Assembly (NCBI RefSeq): GCF_013248965.1
Contig: NZ_JABRVQ010000014.1
Location: 1-64,000, forward strand
Source of the DNA: Psychrobacter okhotskensis
GTDB taxonomy: Bacteria; Pseudomonadota; Gammaproteobacteria; Pseudomonadales; Moraxellaceae
Length of the DNA: 64,000 nucleotides
Reading direction: 5' to 3'
Positions within the stretch are counted from its first letter, which is position 1. The number at the start of each line of letters is the position of its first letter. The notes under the pieces are model-generated. The model was not told where the DNA came from, did no database searches, and worked only from the letters and a program-made list of their open reading frames with translations. The position numbers and the translations under genes were made by a program. Of this stretch, positions 44,862-55,139 are shown one piece after another.

Positions 44862-45965
44862 ATGGCATTAATCCGGCAACGCAAGCTGACTAAACAACAG
44901 ATTCGTCGCATCGACAAACAACAGCTGGACAGTCAAGACAGCATCGATGACAGTTTGATGGATGGCGTGGTCATGGCGCATTATGGTAAGCAATTAGAAG
45001 TACAAGTGACCAGCTTGCCCGCTGTCATTCCAGTGCAGCCGGAGGTTGCGCCTGACGACCCTGAGCCGTTTTGGCAGGAGCTGGGGCTAGGCGATATTTG
45101 GCGTTGTCACGTACGTACCAACTTGCCGATGTTGGCCGCTGGTGACCAAGTACGCTGGAACGCCGACCCTAACACTGGCTTTGGACGTATCGAATCCGTC
45201 AAACCGCGCACCTCGCTGGTTTCGCGTCCTGACCGTTATCATAAGCTCAAACCCGTCGCTGCCAATGTCGATATTCTCGCCATTGTGTTTGCGCCGCTAC
45301 CTGCTGCTGCACCGACCCTCATTGATCGCTATTTGGTCGTTTGTCATCATGCGGGTGTAAGACCTCTACTCGTCCTTAATAAAGCTGATTTACTGGCGCA
45401 AGAAAACGGCGTCGATACTAGTGAATTATTGGCGCAATATGCGGCGCTTGGTTATGAAAGTGTATTGACCTCTGTTGACTGCCCAGAAAATATTGCTGAT
45501 AGCGATGAGCAAGAAGGGTTAGATGAGCTAAAGCGCTACATCGATAAAAAATTGGTGATTTTTGCGGGTCAGTCTGGTGTCGGTAAAAGCAGCTTAATCA
45601 ATGCGCTATTACCAGCCTCTGGGCAAATCGTCAATATCATCTCGGAGAACTCAAAGCTTGGTCAACATACCACCACTACGAGCCGCTTGTTACCCTTCCA
45701 GCCCGAAGATTTAACCCAAGGCGGAATCGTTGATACCCCAGGTATTCGCGAATATGGCATTTGGCATTTGACGCCAGATGATATCATTTCAGGCTTTGTG
45801 GAGCTTGCGCCACTGGCAGGTGATTGCCAGTTCCGTGATTGTCGGCACACTCACAACAGCAAAGGCTGCGCGTTATGGCAAGCGGTCGCTGATGGTGAAG
45901 TGTTGCAGCGCCGCGTTGAGAACTTGGTCACGTTAAGAGAAGAAGCGGACACTAAGCCTTATTAA
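44862..45965 (+). CDS. rsgA: Ribosome small subunit GTPase RsgA
   Basis: The 367-residue circularly permuted GTPase matures the 30S subunit. Order: basic N-terminus (MALIRQRKLTKQQIRRID), an OB fold (GDIWRCHVRTNLPMLAAGDQVRW), then G4 (VLNKADLL), G1 (FAGQSGVGKSSLINAL), G3 (VDTPGIREYG), and a zinc domain with C-x5-C-x-H-x5-C in GDCQFRDCRHTHNSKGCAL. The frame opens at 44805 but the ATG at 44862 has AGGT before it and the family start. Confidence 0.96.
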   Translation: MALIRQRKLTKQQIRRIDKQQLDSQDSIDDSLMDGVVMAHYGKQLEVQVTSLPAVIPVQPEVAPDDPEPFWQELGLGDIWRCHVRTNLPMLAAGDQVRWNADPNTGFGRIESVKPRTSLVSRPDRYHKLKPVAANVDILAIVFAPLPAAAPTLIDRYLVVCHHAGVRPLLVLNKADLLAQENGVDTSELLAQYAALGYESVLTSVDCPENIADSDEQEGLDELKRYIDKKLVIFAGQSGVGKSSLINALLPASGQIVNIISENSKLGQHTTTTSRLLPFQPEDLTQGGIVDTPGIREYGIWHLTPDDIISGFVELAPLAGDCQFRDCRHTHNSKGCALWQAVADGEVLQRRVENLVTLREEADTKPY

Positions 45966-46025
45966 GCATTGTCTTACTCATACATTGTCTTATTAAGCGC
46001 TGAACCCTAGGTTGAGCATCACACG

Positions 46026-46054
46026 TTTACTATAGATGGCCTTATCGGTATAAT
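46026..46054 (+). promoter_or_regulatory. Promoter of the rhodanese gene
   Basis: TTTACT (46026-46031), 17 bases, then a perfect TATAAT (46049-46054). Transcription would start near 46061. Confidence 0.65.
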
Positions 46055-46122
46055 AGCGCCTTGTTCGCAATCGTTAGGCTGTCTTCTCAGCTTAATAGAA
46101 CACTTATTTTTGGAGGTATGTT

Positions 46123-46578
46123 TTGGATCGTGCGCTAGAATTTGTGGGCAACCACCCGTTTTTATTTGGCATATTGGCCGTACTTGCCGTACTGTTCTTT
46201 GCCATCGAAAACAAACGTAGCGGTAAGAAAATATCGCCCAATAGCCTTGGGATGATGGTGAACTCGCAAAACGCGCAGCTTATCGATATTCGCGCCAAAA
46301 AGAAGTTTGAGACCGGTTATATCCAAGGCAGCCGCAACATACCTTTTACTGACCTCAAAGACCGCATCGAAGAGATTCGTGCAATTGAGCAGCCAGTCAT
46401 CATCATTTGCGATATGGGCGTGCAAGCAGGCGCAGCCATCCAAATGATTGGCAAAGACAGTGTTTACCGCTTAGAAGGCGGTGTGGGCGGTTGGCAAAGT
46501 GCTGGCATGCCATTGGTCGGTGTAAAAGATGCCAAGTCTAAAAATAAAGGCAAGGCAAAACCGAGCTTGCATAAGTAG
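46123..46578 (+). CDS. yibN: Membrane-anchored rhodanese YibN
   Basis: A 151-residue protein with one N-terminal membrane helix (about 11-28, PFLFGILAVLAVLFFAI) and a rhodanese domain (about 35-135) with IDIRAKKKFETGYIQGSRNIP and the active-site Cys at ICDMGVQAG. It heads the conserved trio yibN-grxC-secB. The start is TTG: a strong GGAGGT (46112-46117) stands five bases before it. An ATG directly after the ribosome binding site opens only a six-codon frame in another phase, so TTG must be used. Confidence 0.93.
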   Translation: MDRALEFVGNHPFLFGILAVLAVLFFAIENKRSGKKISPNSLGMMVNSQNAQLIDIRAKKKFETGYIQGSRNIPFTDLKDRIEEIRAIEQPVIIICDMGVQAGAAIQMIGKDSVYRLEGGVGGWQSAGMPLVGVKDAKSKNKGKAKPSLHK

Positions 46579-46662
46579 TTTGCATAACTTGCTTAAAATT
46601 ACTGAATTAAATAGCTTGTTTAGCCTACGCGCTCGTTCTCACTGCTAGTAGCGCAAAATTCG

Positions 46663-46697
46663 AAAAAAGACACTTCTTTATTGGGTGTCTTTTTTTG
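46663..46697 (+). terminator. Terminator after yibN
   Basis: AAAAAAGACAC-TTCTTTATTGG-GTGTCTTTTTTT, so grxC is probably read mainly from its own promoter. The other parts of the 309-bp gap hold a likely grxC promoter region with TATAAT words near 46817-46855. Confidence 0.85.
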
Positions 46698-46887
46698 TGT
46701 GGCATTTACGCTACTGTCACAGCTTTTGGACTGGATTGGCTTGAATTTATCCTACCCATCCCCACTTTATAATGAGCATACGCAATTACATTTGCCATTT
46801 ACTCGTTGGTGACGGATTATAATATTTTTTATAACATGAGTGTTTATAATAAAACTGTCGCCAAAAACCAATAAATAAGGATTTACC

Positions 46888-47151
46888 ATGACTGTATCTG
46901 TTAAAGTTTATACCACCCCTATCTGCCCTTACTGCTCAAACGCCAAACAACTACTAAAATCTAAAGGCGTTGATTACGAAGAAGTCGGCATGCATGACAT
47001 CAGCAGCGAAGAACGCCAAGCGCTAATGAAAAAAACCAATAACTACCGCACTGTGCCACAGATTTTCGTCGGTGACACTTTCGTCGGTGGGTTTGATGAG
47101 CTGAATCAAATGAATCAACAGGGCAAACTTGACGAGCTATTAGCAGGTTAA
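46888..47151 (+). CDS. grxC: Glutaredoxin 3
   Basis: An 87-residue class I glutaredoxin with the dithiol site CPYC (residues 13-16, TTPICPYCSNAK), the cis-proline TVPQIFVGDTFVGGFDEL and normal length. It reduces disulfides and glutathione mixed disulfides using glutathione. It lies between yibN and secB as in E. coli. AAGGA precedes the ATG. Confidence 0.97.
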   Translation: MTVSVKVYTTPICPYCSNAKQLLKSKGVDYEEVGMHDISSEERQALMKKTNNYRTVPQIFVGDTFVGGFDELNQMNQQGKLDELLAG

Positions 47152-47404
47152 TCTGCTAACTTTGCTGACGGTCTCTCTTTACCTGTGCTATCTTTACGTT
47201 GGTGAAAACCACCTGTGTCAGAATCGCAGGTGCAAATACCGCATGTATAACGTGCATAAAGAGAGACAATGGCAAATAAAAAATATTGGTAAAAAACATC
47301 GAGATCATATCGAAATAACTTCAAAATAACTTCGAAACATAGTCTCGATTTATATTACAATTATTGTTTGCCCACTCATTTGATTAACTTTTAGAGGAAT
47401 TATC

Positions 47405-47857
47405 ATGGCTGAAGAACAAGCACAACCACAATTGGCACTAGAGCGCATCTATGTCAAAGACATGTCACTTGAAGTACCAGGCGCAGGCGTATTCACCAAA
47501 GAGTGGAACCCTGAGCTTGATATCAATCTATCAAGCAATGCTGAAAAGCTAGACGACGATCATTATCAAGTGATTTTGACCGTTAGCGTTACTGCAAAAA
47601 ATGTAGAAGAAGCGGCATTTATCGCTGAGGTGCATCAAGCGGGTATTTTCTTGCTAAAAGACATTCCAGAAGATCAAATCGGTCAAATCCTAGGTGCATA
47701 CTGTCCGAACGTGCTATTCCCATATGCTCGTGAAGTCATCAGTGACATCGTGACACGTGGTAGCTTCCCGCAATTGCTACTAGCCCCTGTCAACTTTGAC
47801 CAAGCTTACGCACAGAGCCAACAGCAAGCACAAGTAGATGCTCAAGGTAACGCGTAA
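47405..47857 (+). CDS. secB: Protein-export chaperone SecB
   Basis: The 150-residue tetrameric chaperone keeps preproteins unfolded and passes them to SecA. It shows [64 protein letters not shown] and the conserved [40 protein letters not shown]. The C-terminal Gln/Ala-rich tail binds SecA in relatives. AGAGGAAT precedes the ATG. Confidence 0.98.
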   Translation: MAEEQAQPQLALERIYVKDMSLEVPGAGVFTKEWNPELDINLSSNAEKLDDDHYQVILTVSVTAKNVEEAAFIAEVHQAGIFLLKDIPEDQIGQILGAYCPNVLFPYAREVISDIVTRGSFPQLLLAPVNFDQAYAQSQQQAQVDAQGNA

Positions 47858-47883
47858 GTATTTGAGCAAAAATGAGTTATAAG

Positions 47884-47920
47884 AAAGCCGTCTACTCGTC
47901 ATGAGTAAGCGGCTTTTTTT
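47884..47920 (+). terminator. Terminator of secB
   Basis: AAGCCG and CGGCTT enclose an inner TACTC/GAGTA stem and are followed by T7. Confidence 0.87.
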
Positions 47921-47975
47921 ATGGCTTGGTCTTGATTATTTTCAGCCAGTTTTATCATTGTTAATTTTTAGCCAT

Positions 47976-48000
47976 AAAAAACCCCGCCAATCAGCAGGGT
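47976..48000 (-). terminator. Terminator of adk
   Basis: On the minus strand ACCCTGC-TGATTG-GCGGGGT is followed by TTTTT. Confidence 0.83.
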
Positions 48001-48049
48001 CTTCAATCACGTTATTTCTATAAAATTAGCAAGCAAGCGTTAGGCTCAA

Positions 48050-48790
<741 letters not shown>

Positions 48791-48934
48791 TTACCTTGTG
48801 GCTTTACAAAGCTCAAGTATTTTCAGTATTACAGCGATAAGTTGCCATGACTTAGCTGTTCAAATAATGCTATTGCGCGCTGCTCGGATGGGCAACAGCG
48901 CTGGTATCAAAAGTAAAAAACATAGAAATAAAGA

Positions 48935-50215
48935 TTAAGGAACCTGTTGATTAATGTCGACATTGACCTGATTTTGCTCAGCGCTAATCACCACAGGATT
49001 ACCTGATAAATCGCCGGACTCGGCGACTGCATTACCGCTGTGACTAATACGGGCAATGACGGCCAGCTGTACCTTGTCCGCACGGGCAGATTTTAGTGTC
49101 CGTGTCGGCATCATGGCATCGAGATCGCTTAGACTGATATTAACCTCACCTTGCTTAATCACGCTAATTGGCAAACGCTTAGCAGCAAACGGCGGACCAC
49201 CTTTGACATCGCGTATCGCTACAAACAAGACATCATCGGCTTTGACCAACGGTAACAAGCTAGTATTGATGGTTATTGTAACGTCAATACCTTCAGACGC
49301 TTGTTGTTGCTGAGCGCTCACATTGGCACTCAGCTCATCCAAGCTGGCCAGCGCTTGCGTATGATCCCCTGGCTTTGCTGCAATGCTAGCGCGCAGACGC
49401 GTAATCCAGCCTTGTGCTTGATCAAAGTTACTACTGCGTGCCTCACCCATTGCCATGAGCATTTGCGCGCCTTCATGCTGTGGATTTTTGGCCAGCACTC
49501 CTTCTAGAACGCGGCGGCTATTAGCATCTAATTGCCCTTTATTAGCAAAAAAGCTAATCTGCGCATAGGTCGTCGCAATCTCTTCATTATCGGGCGCTAA
49601 GCGATAGGCACGCGACAAAGCCTCTAGTGCAGAATCTGTCGCTTCTAGTGATAAGAACAGCTCGGACAAGCGCATCCAGCGATTATAATCATCAGCATGG
49701 CGATAGACGTTGGTCTGCATAGCGCTAATCAACTGTTGACCATCTTCGATGGCCCAAGCTGGCGGCTGGTCAATCCTACCTGCCAATAAATCATCAGCAA
49801 CTTGACCGACTTTATCCTCGGCCGCCCACAGCTCAAATACAGGCGTGCGATCACCGACCATCAGATACGCCATCGCTGCCAACACTGGCACCCAGACTAC
49901 AATGATTAACCGGCTTTTGATACCGGGCGCAATCATCGGCGTCACTACGCGCTGCGCATCTAAAAGCTGACGTTCAAGCTCAAGCTTTTGGGATTGATAA
50001 TGACTATCATCAATCGTGCCAGCATCCTTATCAGTTTTTAGCTCTGCTAGACGAGCGCGAAAGACAGCGATATTAATATCGAGTAGCTGATTGTCCACGG
50101 GCTTATCTGTTGCGCGTGAGGCTCTTAACCACGGCATTATGGTGATAAAACCAAGAACTAAAGCGATAAGTAAGCTTAGGGCAATAAATAAGCCAACAGT
50201 AGAAAATAGGGTCAT
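48935..50215 (-). CDS. ccmI: Cytochrome c maturation protein CcmI (CycH)
   Basis: A 426-residue membrane protein with two helices near the N-terminus (about 5-27 and 100-120) and a loop between them (FRARLAELKTDKDAGTIDDSHYQSQKLELERQLL), typical of CcmI. A periplasmic TPR region follows (about 165-280, LSLEATDSALEALSRAYRLAPDNEEIATTY), then a C-terminal beta domain (about 310-420). CcmI holds apocytochrome c for the heme lyase. ATGA overlap of four bases with ccmH shows translational coupling. Confidence 0.93.
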   Translation of the reverse strand: MTLFSTVGLFIALSLLIALVLGFITIMPWLRASRATDKPVDNQLLDINIAVFRARLAELKTDKDAGTIDDSHYQSQKLELERQLLDAQRVVTPMIAPGIKSRLIIVVWVPVLAAMAYLMVGDRTPVFELWAAEDKVGQVADDLLAGRIDQPPAWAIEDGQQLISAMQTNVYRHADDYNRWMRLSELFLSLEATDSALEALSRAYRLAPDNEEIATTYAQISFFANKGQLDANSRRVLEGVLAKNPQHEGAQMLMAMGEARSSNFDQAQGWITRLRASIAAKPGDHTQALASLDELSANVSAQQQQASEGIDVTITINTSLLPLVKADDVLFVAIRDVKGGPPFAAKRLPISVIKQGEVNISLSDLDAMMPTRTLKSARADKVQLAVIARISHSGNAVAESGDLSGNPVVISAEQNQVNVDINQQVP

Positions 50216-50859
50216 TTTTTGTCCTCGATGCTGGTGATGTCATGATCTGTTCTGTTGACGCTATCTTTGCTATCAGCACGTGATAACAGGCGATCAAGTT
50301 CAGCTTGTTCTGCTACCGTCAATGCAGCAGCGCCATTATTTACCGTCACGCCGCTTTGACCACTAGCAACACGCTGATGGCGCTTGCTTCGCCAAAACCA
50401 ACCAACTATTAAAAGCACGAGTAATAATGGTGGAAAAAACCATAGTATCCACGTTGAGGGACGGACAGGCGGTTTATAACTGATGAAGTCGCCATAACGC
50501 TCCTGCATATAACTGCGAATCTCGGTATCACTCCGACCATCTTTGACCATATTGTAGGTTTTTTGCTTTAAATCTTGGGCAATAGGCGCATCAGAACCTG
50601 CAAGGTTTTGATTTTGGCATTTTGGACAACGAAACTCTTCAATGAGACCTCGATACTGAGCTTCTTGTTGTATAGAGTCAAAGTCGTAAACATCGATGGC
50701 GGCATAAGCGCTCATACTTATGCCCATGTTTATAGTTATACCAAGGCTTATACTTAGCAAACACGCAAATATGAAGCTAGCCAATGCTGTGGTCAGAGTT
50801 TTCATGTGCTTTGTCGGCATAGTCATTGTCTTCATAGTCATTATAGGCATCGTTATCAT
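50212..50859 (-). CDS. ccmH: Cytochrome c maturation thiol protein CcmH (CcmL)
   Basis: A 215-residue protein with signal peptide, the redox motif EEFRCPKCQNQNLAGSDAPIAQDL (LRCxxC type) and a membrane helix after the RPSTWILWFFPPLLLVLLIVGWFW segment; a basic C-terminal tail ends it. It keeps apocytochrome cysteines reduced. The start at 50859 is chosen since a strong AAGGAGG stands eight bases before it and the ATGA overlaps the ccmG stop. The N-terminus has an odd Met/Thr run (MITMPIMTMKTMTMPTKHM) before the real hydrophobic core. Confidence 0.95.
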   Translation of the reverse strand: MITMPIMTMKTMTMPTKHMKTLTTALASFIFACLLSISLGITINMGISMSAYAAIDVYDFDSIQQEAQYRGLIEEFRCPKCQNQNLAGSDAPIAQDLKQKTYNMVKDGRSDTEIRSYMQERYGDFISYKPPVRPSTWILWFFPPLLLVLLIVGWFWRSKRHQRVASGQSGVTVNNGAAALTVAEQAELDRLLSRADSKDSVNRTDHDITSIEDKK

Positions 50860-51494
50860 TTGCACGCCTCCTTGACCTGATTGGGGTCGGGACTGACATT
50901 GCGTTTATTGGCTTCGTTGAGTACCATGAGACAAGGCGTGATACGACTTTGCCAATTACTCTCATTAATCTCACCGATAATATGCTGACGAATAACCCCT
51001 TCACCATCGACCACGAAAGTCTCAGGTGCTCCCGTCAAACCTAAATCTAACGCAAACTGACCCGACAAATCCTGAATAGACATCGAGAAGGGATCGCCGC
51101 CGCGGTTAAGATATCCTAGCGCATCCCCGATGTCATCTTTGTAATTGACGCCAACCAAATTGACGCCGCGCTCTTCTAACTGCATTAAAAAAGGATGCTC
51201 GATAATACAAGTGGGACACCAAGAGCCCCAAATATTCATCAAAAACGGCTGATCAGGCAGATTGTCGTTGGTCATAATACGACTGGTATCTGACAATAAC
51301 GGCAGCTCAAATGCAGGTACCGGACGCTCAAGAGCAGTATTGGTGACGATTTCAGTCGGCTGGCCCAAACGCATATAGAGCATAACCACAAAGCCTGCAA
51401 AAACGATGAGCGGAATCAGAAACCATATCTTTAGCTGCTTTTTATTGATGGTCTTATTAGCATTTTGGTTAGAGGTGTTGTTTGACGTACTCAT
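50856..51494 (-). CDS. ccmG: Thiol:disulfide interchange protein CcmG (DsbE)
   Basis: A 212-residue membrane-anchored thioredoxin fold protein. One N-terminal helix (about 22-43), then the active site NIWGSWCPTCIIEHPFL (Cys-Pro-Thr-Cys), GVNYKDDIGDALGYLNRGGDPF and the cis-Pro TGAPETFVVDGEGVIRQHIIG. It reduces CcmH and apocytochrome c in the periplasm. It lies one base after ccmF and overlaps ccmH. Confidence 0.96.
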   Translation of the reverse strand: MSTSNNTSNQNANKTINKKQLKIWFLIPLIVFAGFVVMLYMRLGQPTEIVTNTALERPVPAFELPLLSDTSRIMTNDNLPDQPFLMNIWGSWCPTCIIEHPFLMQLEERGVNLVGVNYKDDIGDALGYLNRGGDPFSMSIQDLSGQFALDLGLTGAPETFVVDGEGVIRQHIIGEINESNWQSRITPCLMVLNEANKRNVSPDPNQVKEACK

Positions 51495-51495
51495 A

Positions 51496-53526
51496 CTAAT
51501 TGTCCCCCATCTTTACTGCCGGTGCTTCCACATCTGCTACAGTCACAAAGCCTGCTGAATCCATCGCATTTTGGCTGACAGTCTTAGGCTTTTTGATGCG
51601 ATAACGCTTGTCTAGCATACTTAGCAATCCACCTAGAGCCATGATAATAGCACCAAGCCATATCCAACGAATCAACGGCTTCACATAGATACGTACCGCC
51701 CATTGGTTGCTGTCTTCAGCAATTGGTTCGCCAAGTGCGACATAGACATCACGCATGAGACTGGCATCAATTGCCGCCTCAGTCATCGGCATCATACTCA
51801 CCACGTAAGTACGCTTTTCAGGATACAAGGTAGTCACTGCGCGACCGTCTTTGGTCACCTCCACTTCCGCTTGCATACCATCGAAGTTACTGCCTCTGAC
51901 TTCATGAAAATCCTTTACAGTAAAGTCATAACCTTGCACATGCACGCTATCATTTTCGCCCAATGCCACATCACGCTCGATGCTTAGGCTACTAGTGAAG
52001 GCGATGCCGATAACCGCTATCAACACACCAATATGTGCCGTTTGCTGACCCCAGTAGCTCAAACGCAATTGACCCAAGCCTTTAAAGAAACTCGGTGCAT
52101 TTTTGGTTTTGTCTTTAAAGTCGACGACCATCCAGAACAATACCCAAAAACTAACGGCCAAAGTGACACCAATATTGAGCATAGAAGACGGGTGGACAAA
52201 GTAAGCAATAATCGCTGCCAATACTAAGCTGCTAACAGCTATGACCATACCAACGCCAAGTAATGGGCGCTTGTCTTTTTTCCAGCGGATATTAGAGCCC
52301 ATACCCATCGCAATCAATAACAACCACGTTAAGGGGACAAATAGCGCATTAAAGTAAGGAGGGCCTACCGATACTTGACCCAAATTAAAGGAATCAGCAA
52401 TGATAGGATATAGCGTACCCAGCAAGACCACTAAGGTAGCAATCAGAATAATGACGTTATTGATGACTAAGAATGACTCACGCGAGATAAGCTGGTACTG
52501 ACTCTCGACCGTCAAACGCCAACCGCGCACTGCGAACATCAACAGGCCGCCACCAATAATAACCCCTAAGATAGCTAAGATGACTAAGCCACGAGTTGGA
52601 TCAGCGGCGAACGAATGCACCGAAGTGATAACGCCAGAGCGTACTAGGAACGTGCCAAGTAAGCTCAGCGCAAAGGCAAAAATCGCCAGCATAATCGTCC
52701 ATGCCTTAAAGACACCACGCTTTTCGGTCACTGCCAACGAATGTAGTAATGCCAAACCGGCAAGCCATGGCATCAGTGACGCGTTCTCTACTGGATCCCA
52801 AAACCACCAACCGCCCCAGCCAAGCTCGTAATAGGCCCACCAAGAACCCAGCGCGATACCAATGGTTAAGAAACCCCAAGCAGCGAGTGCCCATGGACGC
52901 GACCAACGCGTCCAAACGGCATCCAAGCGCCCTTCCCATAATGCTGCCATACAAAACGCAAACGGCACGACCATGCCCACATAGCCCATATATAGCATCG
53001 GCGGATGAATAATCAGACCGAAATCTTGTAGAACAGGGTTCAGATCCGCGCCATCGACAGGCAGGTTTGGCAAAGTACGATCAAACGGCGACGAGGTAAA
53101 GATTAACATCGCCAGCATCATCATCTGTACGCCAGCCAATATCACCAATACCCGCGCACGCATCGACAGCGGCAGACCACGGCTAAAGTATGACACCAAG
53201 GCACACCAAGTGGCCATGATGGTCATCCATAACAACAACGAACCTTCATGCCCGCCCCACGTTGCTGATAGCTTATAGTACCAAGGCAACAAGGTATTAG
53301 AATGCTGGGTGACGTAGACCAAGCTAAAGTCATTGTAATAAAAGCCGGCCATCAAAGCGCCAAATGAGGTAATCATGGCAGCAAACTGTGCCCATGCCAA
53401 ACTTGGTGCCAAACGCTGCCAAGCAACGTGATCACGCATGACGCCAATAGTTGGCAACACCACTTGCAAAATCGCCAATATAAAGGCGGCCAGCAAGGCA
53501 AAATAACCCAATTCTGTGATTAACAT
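51496..53526 (-). CDS. ccmF: Heme lyase subunit CcmF
   Basis: The 676-residue membrane protein has about 14-15 helices. The WWD heme-handling motif is WGGWWFWDPVENASLMPWL, and other landmarks are ATWGGHEGSLLLWM (residues about 90-103), GFLTIGIALGSWWAYYELGWG, GTFLVRSGVITSVHSFAADPTRG and the DLMRDVYVALGEP-like periplasmic segment (SLMRDVYVALGEPI). It attaches heme to cytochrome c with CcmH and CcmI. It is the first gene of the ccmFGHI operon. ccmABCDE are not upstream; the neighbour is a DUF445 gene. Confidence 0.97.
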   Translation of the reverse strand: MLITELGYFALLAAFILAILQVVLPTIGVMRDHVAWQRLAPSLAWAQFAAMITSFGALMAGFYYNDFSLVYVTQHSNTLLPWYYKLSATWGGHEGSLLLWMTIMATWCALVSYFSRGLPLSMRARVLVILAGVQMMMLAMLIFTSSPFDRTLPNLPVDGADLNPVLQDFGLIIHPPMLYMGYVGMVVPFAFCMAALWEGRLDAVWTRWSRPWALAAWGFLTIGIALGSWWAYYELGWGGWWFWDPVENASLMPWLAGLALLHSLAVTEKRGVFKAWTIMLAIFAFALSLLGTFLVRSGVITSVHSFAADPTRGLVILAILGVIIGGGLLMFAVRGWRLTVESQYQLISRESFLVINNVIILIATLVVLLGTLYPIIADSFNLGQVSVGPPYFNALFVPLTWLLLIAMGMGSNIRWKKDKRPLLGVGMVIAVSSLVLAAIIAYFVHPSSMLNIGVTLAVSFWVLFWMVVDFKDKTKNAPSFFKGLGQLRLSYWGQQTAHIGVLIAVIGIAFTSSLSIERDVALGENDSVHVQGYDFTVKDFHEVRGSNFDGMQAEVEVTKDGRAVTTLYPEKRTYVVSMMPMTEAAIDASLMRDVYVALGEPIAEDSNQWAVRIYVKPLIRWIWLGAIIMALGGLLSMLDKRYRIKKPKTVSQNAMDSAGFVTVADVEAPAVKMGDN

Positions 53527-53783
53527 ATGGTCTAACCTTGTTTACCTTGGATACTATCTAAGAGTCGCCGATGGCATTTATTAGCCACTGGCGAACGCTA
53601 TATAGTCCTTAATGCGGTCATAGTTTACGGTTACAAACAGAGGTTTTAATCGCTATAGAAGCCCATAAAACCCGCTACTATTATCGTGATGTACTAATAC
53701 GATTTATTAATACAAAGAAGCTGTCTTACACTGGTTGTGCTTTTATTAAGTCTGTAAAAAAAGTTACTTACTGCCCTACTGCC

Positions 53784-55139
53784 CTACTGCATCGCTGGGA
53801 AAAACACCAACACCAGATGCAACCAACCTGCCAAAAACCCAGTCAGTCCACCCAAGACGATAAGCGTCATCTCATCTTCCCGAAACGCCGGACGTAATAA
53901 GTTCTGAAACTCATCTGGCGATAATGCGCGAATACGATCTCGGAACAGCCCAAATATCTTACTGGCACGGCTTTCATTCAACTCAGGATCACGTAGTGGC
54001 ACCATGGTCGCGACGATGGATTTATCAATAATAGTATTTTTTAACTGCCCATACTCACGGCGACCCAGCCCTACTCTTAACGTCGTACTAATGACCGGCG
54101 ATTCTAACACTTTATATAAGTGCGACTTCATGAGCTCACGCGTTTGTGCAGCACGGTCACCATACATCATCTCATTCATGATGTTCTCAAGCGTCACCAA
54201 ATCTTTTACCACAATCTCAGCGAAAACCTCAGAGACTTCCTCTTGACGCTTCATAAAGCCGCCCTGAAAACGATACTGGCCAATATGCGGCAGCTGCGGC
54301 CTAATGAACGGGAAGCGACTTTGTAGCGCAAAAAACTTCACATACGGTATAAAGTGCGGCTCTATTGGATTAAACACCATCCAAATGGCGATCCAGTTGG
54401 TGAGAAACCCCCAAATAGCGGCAAAGAAAGGTACGGTCCAATGCTGCGGCACCACCAAAAAAATGAACATTTGCACAATACCGAAAACCAATCCAATCAG
54501 CGCACTGATATGCCAAATAAAGTTAATCTCTTTTTGGCCTACCTTCAAAAACATATCGACCATTAAGCGCCGATCGTTTTCCATGGTATTAACAATCATT
54601 TTACGCATATCGACCAAGTCTTCGACATGATAAGTCAAATCCGTCACCAGCGACTGCATGATACTGGGCAACTCTTTGTGTGCTTGGGCGTAGACGCGAC
54701 GCTTTAAGGCATAGGGCAAGTTGCCCCAGAGGGCTGGCGAATGGTCGAGCATAATCTCATCAATCAGTGGCTCAAGGTTTTTATCCACGGTATCAGTGAT
54801 AAAAACTGCCATTTGATCCGGCTCCATCGCCTTAAAAAACTCATCAAGCGAACCGAGCTTAGAGAGCGTTTGATCTACAATTACCCCAGATATCTTGCCC
54901 GCTTTTCGCGGCACGATACCTTGCCAGCCGATACCCGGTAGGCCAAAAAACGGAAAGTTCGGAATACGAATACCCCAAAACTTAACAGGATAAAACAGCA
55001 TTTTGAGCGCCATCCACACGTGTATCCAAGTGACGAATGCCGTCACGGGTGGGATGGTTAGCATGGCAAAAAACTCTGGGTGCTCAGCTATCGTTTGCCA
55101 CAATGAAGTTGCGTCCATGACTTTGTTTGTCCCTGACAT
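53784..55139 (-). CDS. DUF445 family membrane protein
   Basis: The 451-residue protein has an N-terminal membrane segment (about 24-48), a long helical soluble region and two or three further helices (about 208-232, 238-258 and 430-450). PFFGLPGIGWQGIVPRKAGKISG and FAAIWGFLTNWIAIWMVFNP are DUF445 signatures (MLFYPVKFWGIRIP appears before the first). DUF445 includes YjiN and YheB-like proteins with no agreed function. A second ATG (MDATSLW) eight codons in is possible; the RBS does not decide. Confidence 0.88.
   Translation of the reverse strand: MSGTNKVMDATSLWQTIAEHPEFFAMLTIPPVTAFVTWIHVWMALKMLFYPVKFWGIRIPNFPFFGLPGIGWQGIVPRKAGKISGVIVDQTLSKLGSLDEFFKAMEPDQMAVFITDTVDKNLEPLIDEIMLDHSPALWGNLPYALKRRVYAQAHKELPSIMQSLVTDLTYHVEDLVDMRKMIVNTMENDRRLMVDMFLKVGQKEINFIWHISALIGLVFGIVQMFIFLVVPQHWTVPFFAAIWGFLTNWIAIWMVFNPIEPHFIPYVKFFALQSRFPFIRPQLPHIGQYRFQGGFMKRQEEVSEVFAEIVVKDLVTLENIMNEMMYGDRAAQTRELMKSHLYKVLESPVISTTLRVGLGRREYGQLKNTIIDKSIVATMVPLRDPELNESRASKIFGLFRDRIRALSPDEFQNLLRPAFREDEMTLIVLGGLTGFLAGWLHLVLVFFPAMQ

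Noticed and set aside
47208..47232. CACCTG/CAGGTG inverted repeat between grxC and secB
   Set aside because: Short stem with a long loop and no T run; not enough to call a terminator or operator.
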